Shown in pieces: positions 26,423 to 34,318 of a stretch of DNA of 61,367 bases. Numbering within the stretch: position 1 is the stretch's first letter; each line of letters starts with the position of its first letter. The position numbers and the translations under genes were made by a program. The stretch is taken from positions 1 through 61,367 of the forward strand of contig JAJRYK010000006.1 of NCBI GenBank assembly GCA_024275825.1, given 5' to 3'. This stretch comes from Alphaproteobacteria bacterium. Lineage in GTDB: Bacteria; Pseudomonadota; Alphaproteobacteria; Micavibrionales; Micavibrionaceae. The notes beneath the pieces are model-generated. The model made no database searches. It saw nothing but the letters and a program-made list of their open reading frames with translations, and was not told the DNA's origin.

Positions 26423-27523
26423 TTACCCGTCTTCGAGGCTCATCATAACACTTAGGCCGAGGAATAGCGAGATCAAGGCCGGAGACCATGCAGCTAAAAT
26501 CACAGGAATTTGCTGTGATGCACCCAGCGCTTGCAAAAAGCTGGACATAAAGAAAACAATAAACCCAATAAAAACACCAGAACTGATCAAGATCAACGTC
26601 CCACGACTACGCGGCTGGCGCATAGACACACTAGCGGCCAGCAAAACCATCGCCACAAATAGCAATGGCTGCGCCAGAAGATTCTGATAATGAACCCTCA
26701 AACGATGAGCATCAAATCCCGTATCCTCAAGCGTTTTTATGTGAGCAGGCAAATGCCAAAACGACATAGTTTCCGGCGAAGAAAAGCTCTCCTCCACATC
26801 TTCTGCTGTTAAGTGGGTCGCCATAGCATATATCGGCTGCTCTACATCATTGCCTTGCTGCGCATAAAAAACAGTGTCGCGGAACAGCCAGCGCCCAGGC
26901 TCCAACGTCGCCGTTTTTGCGTTCATCCGCTGCACATATTCATCCGCTGCGTTAAAATAGAAAACCGTCACCTGGCTGAGCGTCCAAGGCGGCTCGATAC
27001 GCCGCGCATGCAAAATCACGTAACCAGCTTCACTCAAATCACTTTTTTGACGCAGCCATAACCCCTCTTGAAAAATCGCGATTTCATCGCTCTGATGCTT
27101 CAGATACGTGTTTTCAAGCTGTTCATATTTCCCCACGAGCAGCGCCCCAATCGGGTTGATAATCATCATTTGCAAAAACCCAATAGCCAGCGTCACAACA
27201 ATAACGGGCGTTAAAAACTGCCACACTGAAAAGCCCGCCGCGCGCATCACAATCAGCTCATGACGGCGCGTCAGCTGCCAAAACGTGACCATCGCACCAA
27301 ACAAAATGCCGAACGGAAAGAGAAGCTGCCCAACCTCCGGCAATTTCAAAAGCCCCATCTGCAGCACAAGCGAGAGCGGTATATCATCGCTCTTGGCAGC
27401 GCGGCGGATAAGCTCTACCGTATCGAACAAATAAACCACCGCAAGCAGCGCTGAAAACAACACAAGGACATTTATGATATAGGATTTTGCCAAATACCGA
27501 CTTAGCGTTGCACTGATTTTCAT
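26423..27523 (-). CDS. lptG: LPS export ABC transporter permease LptG
   Basis: LptG is one of two permeases that, with LptF and LptB, extract LPS from the inner membrane. The 366-residue length and the two groups of three membrane segments around a large periplasmic domain are as in the family. Recognised parts are LPEVGQLLFPFGILFGAMVTF, RHELIVMRAAGFSVWQFLTP and the C-terminal membrane helices. Its ATG overlaps the lptF stop by four bases. lptA, lptB and lptC are about 20 kb away in this window. Confidence 0.94.
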   Translation of the reverse strand: MKISATLSRYLAKSYIINVLVLFSALLAVVYLFDTVELIRRAAKSDDIPLSLVLQMGLLKLPEVGQLLFPFGILFGAMVTFWQLTRRHELIVMRAAGFSVWQFLTPVIVVTLAIGFLQMMIINPIGALLVGKYEQLENTYLKHQSDEIAIFQEGLWLRQKSDLSEAGYVILHARRIEPPWTLSQVTVFYFNAADEYVQRMNAKTATLEPGRWLFRDTVFYAQQGNDVEQPIYAMATHLTAEDVEESFSSPETMSFWHLPAHIKTLEDTGFDAHRLRVHYQNLLAQPLLFVAMVLLAASVSMRQPRSRGTLILISSGVFIGFIVFFMSSFLQALGASQQIPVILAAWSPALISLFLGLSVMMSLEDG

Positions 27524-28662
27524 GACGCCCCCCGGGCAGGCTGCTCACCCGCCGTATAAAACATGCTGCGTCTAAAATTATCGCCAAGGCCGCTAATCAA
27601 AAACGTACAGAAACATAAAGGTCCAAAAATTAGCGCATACATAAAGATCAAAGCCCAATCATGCACGCGCGCCAAATTAAAGACCGCCAAAAACAAGCCC
27701 TGAATAAACACCACAGATAAAATAGCGCCGATCATGCGCCGCCCTTGCCCGCGCCTATCCAATGGCCCAACCAGCAATGCACAGCACGAAACCACCGCAA
27801 ACACCAACGCCAGCAGCGGCGCAACAATGCGGCGATGAAGATCTATTTTAAATTCTCGCAAATTTTTCACATCGCGCGCGCTGGTTAAATCGGGATTCAA
27901 AAGCTCCATGATCGTCCGCTCATCCGGCTCTCGCCAGCGCATACGTACAGGACCGCCATCAGGCAATTCAATCGTATAGCGCTCAAAGTTCAAACGCCGC
28001 AGCGTATCGGTTTTGGGGTCATATTCCTGGCGTGTTCCGTCATAAACCAGCACCTGATGCCCAGCTTCATTGCCAATAATCGTGCCGCGCTTGGCAAGAA
28101 TAGTGGACGGCAGCTGCGCTTTATCACGGCTATCATGGATCATCAAACCTCTCAGCTCGCCCTCATCACCGCGCTCACGAATATAGACTGTCAACCCCTT
28201 CCCGGCCTGATTAAACACCCCTTCACGAAACAACAAGGACGAAAACTGCGCCTTAACCTCCTGGCGCATCTGCTGCATATTCGCCAGCGATTTCGGCGCC
28301 GCCCACATCGTCATACCCCACAGGAAGACGGTGACAATCAGCCCCAAAATAATGGCCGGCCGCGCCAGGGCTGCGGGCGAATACCCAACGGAGCGAATAA
28401 CCACCAGCTCCGAATCCATCGTCATGCGGTTATAAACAAACAAAATAGCCGCCATCAGCGAAAGCGGCATAATGGTTTCAAAAAAGCGCGGGAGAGCGAG
28501 CAACGTCAGCCCCCAAAATGCACCGCTAGAAGCGCCAGACTCAATCACCAACTCCAAAAACCGCAGAGATTGCGTCAGAAAAATCACGCTCGCCAAAATC
28601 ACAGACACAAAAATTGTGGCTATGCCTAAGTTTTTGAACATGTACCAATCAAAAATCTTCAT
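27520..28662 (-). CDS. lptF: LPS export ABC transporter permease LptF
   Basis: LptF pairs with LptG. The frame is open far upstream, but the true start is the ATG at 28662 (MKIFDWYMFKNLGIATIFV) with CAGGA before it, giving 380 residues; the upstream extension is antisense to pepA. Family features are LPRFFETIMPLSLMAAILF, ELVVIRSVGYSPAALARPAI and a periplasmic domain followed by three C-terminal membrane segments. The start is divergent from pepA across 91 bases. Confidence 0.94.
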   Translation of the reverse strand: MKIFDWYMFKNLGIATIFVSVILASVIFLTQSLRFLELVIESGASSGAFWGLTLLALPRFFETIMPLSLMAAILFVYNRMTMDSELVVIRSVGYSPAALARPAIILGLIVTVFLWGMTMWAAPKSLANMQQMRQEVKAQFSSLLFREGVFNQAGKGLTVYIRERGDEGELRGLMIHDSRDKAQLPSTILAKRGTIIGNEAGHQVLVYDGTRQEYDPKTDTLRRLNFERYTIELPDGGPVRMRWREPDERTIMELLNPDLTSARDVKNLREFKIDLHRRIVAPLLALVFAVVSCCALLVGPLDRRGQGRRMIGAILSVVFIQGLFLAVFNLARVHDWALIFMYALIFGPLCFCTFLISGLGDNFRRSMFYTAGEQPARGAS

Positions 28663-28753
28663 TATTCCTGCTTTTTCGCTCTGGCCAAAAATACTAAAGC
28701 GTTTATAACGTATATTGAGCCTCGAAACCAATAAACAAAAGAGCTGACCGATC

Positions 28754-30271
28754 ATGAGCCTAACTTTTTCCTTCGCAAAATCGCTTAAAAGCAAAGCCGA
28801 CACGGCTGTTATTTTTCTCACCAAAGAGAAAAAACTAACGGCAAGCGGTGTGGCTCTTGATAAACAAGCCGGTGGCCTGATCAAGCACGCACTTTCAAAC
28901 GAGGCGAATTTTAAAGCTGACCTCGGCGAAACATTCACCATTACTTTGCCAACAAAAAGTGACTTTGCGCGCGTTGTGTGCCTGGGGCTTGGCGATTTCA
29001 AGGATATTGACCCTATTAAGGCAGAAACTGCGGGCGGCAAGCTGTTCCTCAGCCTGGACAAAGCCGGCGCGCAAAGCGTTGCGGTAATGGTTGATGCCCT
29101 ACCAAAGCTCAAAACCATAAAGCTCGAGGTCTTAAGCGCCCATATCCTAAACGGGATAGAGCTGCGCGCCTACAGCTTCACCAAATACAAAACAAAGAAA
29201 TCTGAGAAAAAGCCGCTATCCAAAATCACAATGGCGGGAGACGTACACACAAAGGCAAAATCGCTTTTCCAAACACTAAACCATATTAACAAGGGCGTGT
29301 TTCTTGCGCGTGATTTGGTTAATGAACCGCCCAATACGCTCTATCCAGAGGCGTACGCGCAGATCATTAAAGACGAGCTTAAACCCCTTGGTGTTGAGGT
29401 TGAGGTGCTTGATGAAAAGAAGATGACCAAGCTCGGCATGGGCGCGATTATGGCCGTTGGAAAAGGATCAGAGCGTCAGCCTCGCATGGTGATTATGCGC
29501 TGGAATGGCGTTCCAAAATCTAAAAAAACCGACCGGCCAGTTTCTCTGGTGGGAAAGGGGGTAACCTTTGATACAGGCGGTATATCATTAAAGCCCGGTG
29601 CAGGCATGGATGAAATGAAGATGGATATGGGCGGCTCCGCGGCTGTCGTTGGCGCAATGAAGGCCATCGCCCTGCGTAAAGCTAAAGTGAATATTGTCGC
29701 AATCGTCGGACTCGCCGAAAACATGCCCTCTCACAACGCGTACAGGCCGGGTGATATCATCACCTCCTACGCCGGGAAAACGATTGAGGTTTTAAATACC
29801 GATGCGGAAGGCCGCCTCGTCCTCGCAGACTGCCTGACATACATACAGGAGAAGTACAAACCGCTCTTTATCATTGATCTGGCCACCCTTACCGGCGCGA
29901 TGATGGTGGCGCTCGGTCATGAATATTGTGGGACGTTCGTTAATGACAACAAGCTCTGGGACCAAATGGAGCAAGCCAGCGCGGATACAGGCGAAAAACT
30001 CTGGCGCATGCCGCTTGATCCCGTGTGGAAAACCGAGATGGAAAGCCAGGTCGCTGACCTGCAAAATTTGGGCAATGTCGGCCGCTTCGCCGGGGCCTGC
30101 ACCGCCGCGGGTTTCCTTGAGCACTTCGTCGAAGACGGCACGCCATGGGCGCATATGGACATCGCCGGCACAGCCTGGTCCAAACAGGACAAACCCACCA
30201 CACCAAAATTTGGCAGCGGCTTTGGTGTACGTGTGCTCGATAAATTAATTCAAGATCACTATGAAGCCTGA
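28754..30271 (+). CDS. pepA: Leucyl aminopeptidase (M17)
   Basis: PepA removes N-terminal residues from peptides using two metal ions. The C-terminal catalytic domain carries the metal ligands and active-site Lys in VGKGVTFDTGGISLKPG, KMDMGGSAAVVGAM and the signature NTDAEGRLVLAD. The length of 505 residues is normal for the family. The stop overlaps the start of the radical SAM gene (TGATG), and holC follows, an order common in proteobacteria. Confidence 0.96.
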   Translation: MSLTFSFAKSLKSKADTAVIFLTKEKKLTASGVALDKQAGGLIKHALSNEANFKADLGETFTITLPTKSDFARVVCLGLGDFKDIDPIKAETAGGKLFLSLDKAGAQSVAVMVDALPKLKTIKLEVLSAHILNGIELRAYSFTKYKTKKSEKKPLSKITMAGDVHTKAKSLFQTLNHINKGVFLARDLVNEPPNTLYPEAYAQIIKDELKPLGVEVEVLDEKKMTKLGMGAIMAVGKGSERQPRMVIMRWNGVPKSKKTDRPVSLVGKGVTFDTGGISLKPGAGMDEMKMDMGGSAAVVGAMKAIALRKAKVNIVAIVGLAENMPSHNAYRPGDIITSYAGKTIEVLNTDAEGRLVLADCLTYIQEKYKPLFIIDLATLTGAMMVALGHEYCGTFVNDNKLWDQMEQASADTGEKLWRMPLDPVWKTEMESQVADLQNLGNVGRFAGACTAAGFLEHFVEDGTPWAHMDIAGTAWSKQDKPTTPKFGSGFGVRVLDKLIQDHYEA

Positions 30272-31413
30272 TGCGTAAAATTAAACAAACGGCGGCAACA
30301 CAACAAACCACCACACAGCGCCCTTCCCCAACCAAACTGCACAGCCCTTCTCCGCACGCAACGCCTCATGATGCTATTTCTTCTGATTTGCATTATGTAA
30401 AAGGCAAGGAGGGAGGCACTGCCCCTGCGCTGCTCAAGCGCTACACCTATAAAATCACCGATCAGATCAAACGTACAATCACTGGCACCGTCGATAACGA
30501 CCCAGTGGCCAAACAATATATCCCGCAGGATCAGGAGCTGAAAATCCTGCCAGAGGAAAACCATGACCCGATTGGCGATGACCGCCACAGCCCGGTAAAG
30601 GGCATCGTTCATCGCTATCCTGATCGCGTATTAATAAAGCTGAGCAATGTCTGCGCGGTTTATTGCCGCTACTGCTTTCGCCGCGAAATGGTCGGCCCGG
30701 GCGAGGGCGTTTTAACACCCGGCGAGCTTTCGGACGCTCTGGATTACATCCGCGCCAATACAGAGATTTGGGAAGTAATTCTCACCGGCGGTGATCCGCT
30801 GATGGTCTCTCCCCGTATGCTTCAGCAAATCATGGATGCACTGGAAGACATACAGCACGTACAAGTGATCAGAATCCATAGCCGTATCCCCATCGCCGCG
30901 CCGAATAAAATCACGGACGCGCTCTGCGCCGCGCTCACGCGTCAAAAAGTCGTATATATGGCCGTTCACATCAACCATGCCAATGAAATCACGCCGGAAG
31001 TTGAACTCGCCTTAAGCAAGCTTCACAAAGCTGGGTGCGTCCTGCTCTCACAATCTGTGCTCCTTAAGGGCGTGAATGATAGCGCTGAAACGCTGGAGAC
31101 ATTGTTCCGCAAGCTGATCACGCTGCGCGTTAAGCCTTATTACCTCCATCACCCGGATTTCGCGCCGGGCACCAGCCATTTCCGCCTCTCGATAAAAGAG
31201 GGGCAAGCCATTATGCGTAAGCTTTTGGGCCGCGTTTCCGGCATTTGCCAGCCACATTATATGCTCGATATCCCCGGCGGCGACGGCAAGGTGCCGATCA
31301 ATCCGTGCTATATTGAAGCGCTGAAGGACGGCACCACGTACAGCATAGAAGACTATAAAGGCCGCAACCATCTCTATCCCCCGCAAACAACCGATAAAGA
31401 CGCACAAACATGA
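30271..31413 (+). CDS. Lysine-2,3-aminomutase-like radical SAM protein
   Basis: The 380-residue enzyme has the radical SAM cluster motif CxxxCxxC in NVCAVYCRYCFRR, followed by VILTGGDPLMVSPRML, IRIHSRIPIAAPNKI and the C-terminal PHYMLDIPGGDGKVP of the KamA/EpmB family, which also uses PLP. EpmB members make beta-lysine for modification of elongation factor P; true KamA acts in lysine breakdown. Neither efp nor epmA is nearby, so the choice is open. The first 35 residues are Thr/Ser/Pro-rich and unlike the family. It is tightly coupled to pepA and holC. Confidence 0.88.
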   Translation: MRKIKQTAATQQTTTQRPSPTKLHSPSPHATPHDAISSDLHYVKGKEGGTAPALLKRYTYKITDQIKRTITGTVDNDPVAKQYIPQDQELKILPEENHDPIGDDRHSPVKGIVHRYPDRVLIKLSNVCAVYCRYCFRREMVGPGEGVLTPGELSDALDYIRANTEIWEVILTGGDPLMVSPRMLQQIMDALEDIQHVQVIRIHSRIPIAAPNKITDALCAALTRQKVVYMAVHINHANEITPEVELALSKLHKAGCVLLSQSVLLKGVNDSAETLETLFRKLITLRVKPYYLHHPDFAPGTSHFRLSIKEGQAIMRKLLGRVSGICQPHYMLDIPGGDGKVPINPCYIEALKDGTTYSIEDYKGRNHLYPPQTTDKDAQT

Positions 31414-31856
31414 CAGAGATCAGATTTTACCATCTAGAGCGCCAAACATTAGAGCAAGCCTTGCCTGCTCTGGTTTCAAAAGCCTATGAAAATGGTCGCC
31501 GCATCGTTATCCGTGCGGCCAATGACAAAGACGCCGCGCGCCTGAATGATCATTTATGGAGCTATGATCCGAACAGCTTTCTGCCGCATGGCGCCGCCAA
31601 AGACGGCCGTGCGGAACAGCAACCAATTTGGATCACCGCCGCAGACGAAAATCCCAATGGTGCAGATGTGCTCATTTTAACGCAAGGCACACAAACGGAG
31701 ATTCTGGATCAGTTTTCACTCTGTTGTGAAGTGTTTGATGGACGCGACCAAGGGGCCGTAACGCAGGCACGCACCCACTGGAAAGCCCATCAAGATGGTG
31801 ATCACGAGATGACCTATTGGCAACAAAGCGAATCAGGATGGACCAAAAAGAACTAG
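31410..31856 (+). CDS. holC: DNA polymerase III chi subunit
   Basis: HolC links the clamp-loader complex to single-stranded-DNA-binding protein. The 148-residue protein shows the family pattern: IRFYHLERQTLEQALPALVSKAY, GRRIVIRAAN, LWSYDPNSFLPHG, PIWITAADENPNGADVLIL and CCEVFDGRD. It overlaps the preceding gene by four bases and closes the pepA operon. Confidence 0.92.
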   Translation: MTEIRFYHLERQTLEQALPALVSKAYENGRRIVIRAANDKDAARLNDHLWSYDPNSFLPHGAAKDGRAEQQPIWITAADENPNGADVLILTQGTQTEILDQFSLCCEVFDGRDQGAVTQARTHWKAHQDGDHEMTYWQQSESGWTKKN

Positions 31857-31871
31857 CTGCGCGCACGCAAT

Positions 31872-32705
31872 TTATTCAGCGTCCGGCATAACATCGTCCA
31901 AAAATTCACCGAGATCATCGATCGCTTTTGGAACATCTTCGGCCATGCCCTCTACGCCCTCTACGGTAACCTCGTCTGAAGAAGCCTGAGGAGCATCACC
32001 AGGCATGTCAGCGCCCGCTTCCGGCTCAACAAAGGCCGCTTCTTGCGCAGCCTCAGATTGCATAGCGCCTGGCGCAATTTCACCGGCACTTGGCTCTATT
32101 GCGGTTAGAGTCTCAATCTCATCACCTGCTTCAGGTTGAACATTTTGCGCGGCCTCAGCCGCAACTTCTGATGCGGATGGCGGTGGGAAAGAGCTGCTGC
32201 CCTGATCTCTAAGCCATACAATTATCGCAGCGCGATCGGCTGGTTTTTTCAAACCAATATAATTCATTTTTGTCCCTGGCATCGCCTTCTTCGGCTTCCA
32301 GAGAAATTCGTTTAAATCCTCATAGCTCCATGCGCCGCCCGCTTCGCGCATAGCCGATGAATATTCAAACCCGCCCTTGGCGGCCTTCGGACCGCCCACC
32401 ATACCATAGAGGTTCGGGCCAACCTTACGCGGGCCGCCATTATCAAAGGAGTGACAGGCCACGCACGCCTTGGAAAGCTTTTTGCCCCTGACCACATCGG
32501 CCGTCGCAATAAGATGAAGGATCGGATCGGGACCAACCGGACCAGCCACCGCCGTGCTTGCAATTATACCACCATCGATCTCAACCGCATTTTTTTCAAG
32601 CTCATGCGGATACATCAACAATTCAGCGATAAACCCGCCTAACATCACGGTTATCCCGGCGACGAGAAGGGCGGCAAAGATTTTATTAAATTCAAGGTTA
32701 TTCAT
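31872..32705 (-). CDS. Membrane-anchored cytochrome c with long acidic tail
   Basis: An N-terminal membrane anchor (KIFAALLVAGITVMLGGFI) is followed by a single cytochrome c domain with CVACHS, GPNLYGMVGG and the probable axial Met in AMPGTKM, as in alphaproteobacterial CycM/c552 electron carriers to terminal oxidases. After the heme domain comes a tail of about 105 residues rich in Ala, Glu, Asp and Pro that ordinary members lack. The ATG at 32705 is preferred over 32717. Divergence from pheA is common in alphaproteobacteria. Confidence 0.85.
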   Translation of the reverse strand: MNNLEFNKIFAALLVAGITVMLGGFIAELLMYPHELEKNAVEIDGGIIASTAVAGPVGPDPILHLIATADVVRGKKLSKACVACHSFDNGGPRKVGPNLYGMVGGPKAAKGGFEYSSAMREAGGAWSYEDLNEFLWKPKKAMPGTKMNYIGLKKPADRAAIIVWLRDQGSSSFPPPSASEVAAEAAQNVQPEAGDEIETLTAIEPSAGEIAPGAMQSEAAQEAAFVEPEAGADMPGDAPQASSDEVTVEGVEGMAEDVPKAIDDLGEFLDDVMPDAE

Positions 32706-32837
32706 GGGGCATGTCACTATGTATAGGGTGGATAAATCTTACTCTTAGAAAATACCGAATATCGAGCACATTGTCGACACAGATATGCCATTTGTTTATA
32801 ATCATTCCAAATTAAATGAGAGGATGTAAAAACATAA

Positions 32838-33680
32838 ATGTCTAAACGTTACAAAAAAATTGCCTTCCAAGGCGCTCTGGGCGCCTATTCAGACCTTGCT
32901 TGCCGGACCGTTTTCCCTGATTTGGAAACACTTCCCTGCAATGCTTTTGATGATGCTTTTTCTGCCGTTTTGGATGGGCGTGCAGATTTAGCCATGATTC
33001 CGGTAGATAATACCATCGCAGGGCGCGTGGCCGATGTTCATCATTTGATGCAGGCTGGTGACTTATTCATCATCGGTGAACATTTCCAACCAATCAACCA
33101 TTGTTTGCTTGGCCCCAAAGGCGCCAAAAAAGACAATCTAAAGCACGTATACTCGCACATTCACGCATTGCCGCAATGTCGAAAATTGATCAAAGCACTT
33201 GGCCTAAATACGCACGTACATGCCGATACGGCCAGCGCGGCGGAGTATGTCGCAGCGCTTAAAGATAAAGAGCACGGCGCAATTTCATCTTCATTAGCAG
33301 CGGAAATTTATGGTCTAGAGATTCTAGAAGAAAGCGTACAGGACGAACATCACAACACCACGCGCTTTCTCACACTTTCGCCAGAACCGCTAATCCCTGC
33401 CAAAAACATAACCACCATTTCGAGCTTGCTCTTTGAAGTTCGCAACATACCGGCTGCCCTGTATAAGTCTCTTGGTGGCTTTGCGACTAACGGATTAAGC
33501 CTAACCAAACTAGAGTCATACGTAGACGAAGAGTTCCAAGCCGCACAATTCTACTGTGACGTGGCCGGGCATCCTGAAAGTGAAGCCTTCAAGCTGGCCC
33601 TCGAGGAGCTGAGCTTTTATGCCAAGGATGTTAAAGTCCTGGGCGCCTATCCAGCGCATTCCTTTCGCAAAAACATCTAG
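32838..33680 (+). CDS. pheA: Prephenate dehydratase
   Basis: This monofunctional PheA converts prephenate to phenylpyruvate in phenylalanine synthesis. The 280-residue protein has FQGALGAYSDLA at the start, IPVDNTIAGRV, the catalytic TRF in HHNTTRFLTL near residue 180, and a C-terminal ACT domain for phenylalanine feedback with LTKLESYV in place of the usual LTKIESRP. No chorismate mutase domain is fused. Confidence 0.95.
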   Translation: MSKRYKKIAFQGALGAYSDLACRTVFPDLETLPCNAFDDAFSAVLDGRADLAMIPVDNTIAGRVADVHHLMQAGDLFIIGEHFQPINHCLLGPKGAKKDNLKHVYSHIHALPQCRKLIKALGLNTHVHADTASAAEYVAALKDKEHGAISSSLAAEIYGLEILEESVQDEHHNTTRFLTLSPEPLIPAKNITTISSLLFEVRNIPAALYKSLGGFATNGLSLTKLESYVDEEFQAAQFYCDVAGHPESEAFKLALEELSFYAKDVKVLGAYPAHSFRKNI

Positions 33681-33797
33681 AAAGACTAACGTTATTTAAA
33701 TATACGGACAATCTAAGCGGCCAAACTTTGCCCTTGCCAAATGAAGCCTTTTTTATGCTAAGGTTCCTGTATTAAACATGAAATAAGGACCAACCAC

Positions 33798-34136
33798 ATG
33801 CCGACCCACGCTGAACTCTCTGGAAAACTTCTTGTCGATGCCGCAGGATTCTTTAAAAACCTGGCTGAACAAAACGAAGATATCAAGGATGAGATGAATG
33901 AAAATGCCGGTGTGTTTGAGCAAATGGCCGGTTTAATTGCGCAGCAGCCCCAGGGCGAAGCCAATGGTACAAAACATTCAGAGCTTGCCGGACGCCTGTT
34001 AAAAGACGCCGCGAGTTTTTTCCGCACGCTGGCTGAACAAAATGAGCCCATCAAAGAGCAGATGAACGAAAATGCTAATGTTTACGATCAAATCGGCGAT
34101 TTGGTCATGCAAGACCCACTTGGCATTTTGGATTAA
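33798..34136 (+). CDS. Small protein built of two tandem 50-residue repeats
   Basis: The 112-residue protein consists of two copies of one unit: HAELSGKLLVDAAGFFKNLA with QNEDIKDEMNENAGVFEQM, then HSELAGRLLKDAASFFRTLA with QNEPIKEQMNENANVYDQI. Each unit predicts two amphipathic helices. There is no signal peptide and no Cys. No family is recognised. It is a single gene between pheA and ftsK, with about 180 bases to ftsK. Confidence 0.75.
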   Translation: MPTHAELSGKLLVDAAGFFKNLAEQNEDIKDEMNENAGVFEQMAGLIAQQPQGEANGTKHSELAGRLLKDAASFFRTLAEQNEPIKEQMNENANVYDQIGDLVMQDPLGILD

Positions 34137-34318
34137 CTCCACTTTCTAGACTAAGCCCTATTTAAGCGTTACAGTTTAGACAACACATCAAACCATATTT
34201 TTAACCGCAAACGCAGCTATCCCTTGTGTTTATGACCAAAGCTTTGTATCCTTAAAGCATCATTGGAGATTCTCTCCGCCGCCCGCTCGGGCATATACTC
34301 TTACATACTGATTTCACC

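Noticed and set aside
28663-29118. N-terminal extension of lptF
   Set aside because: It is antisense to pepA; the family N-terminus begins at the ATG at 28662 with a ribosome-binding site.
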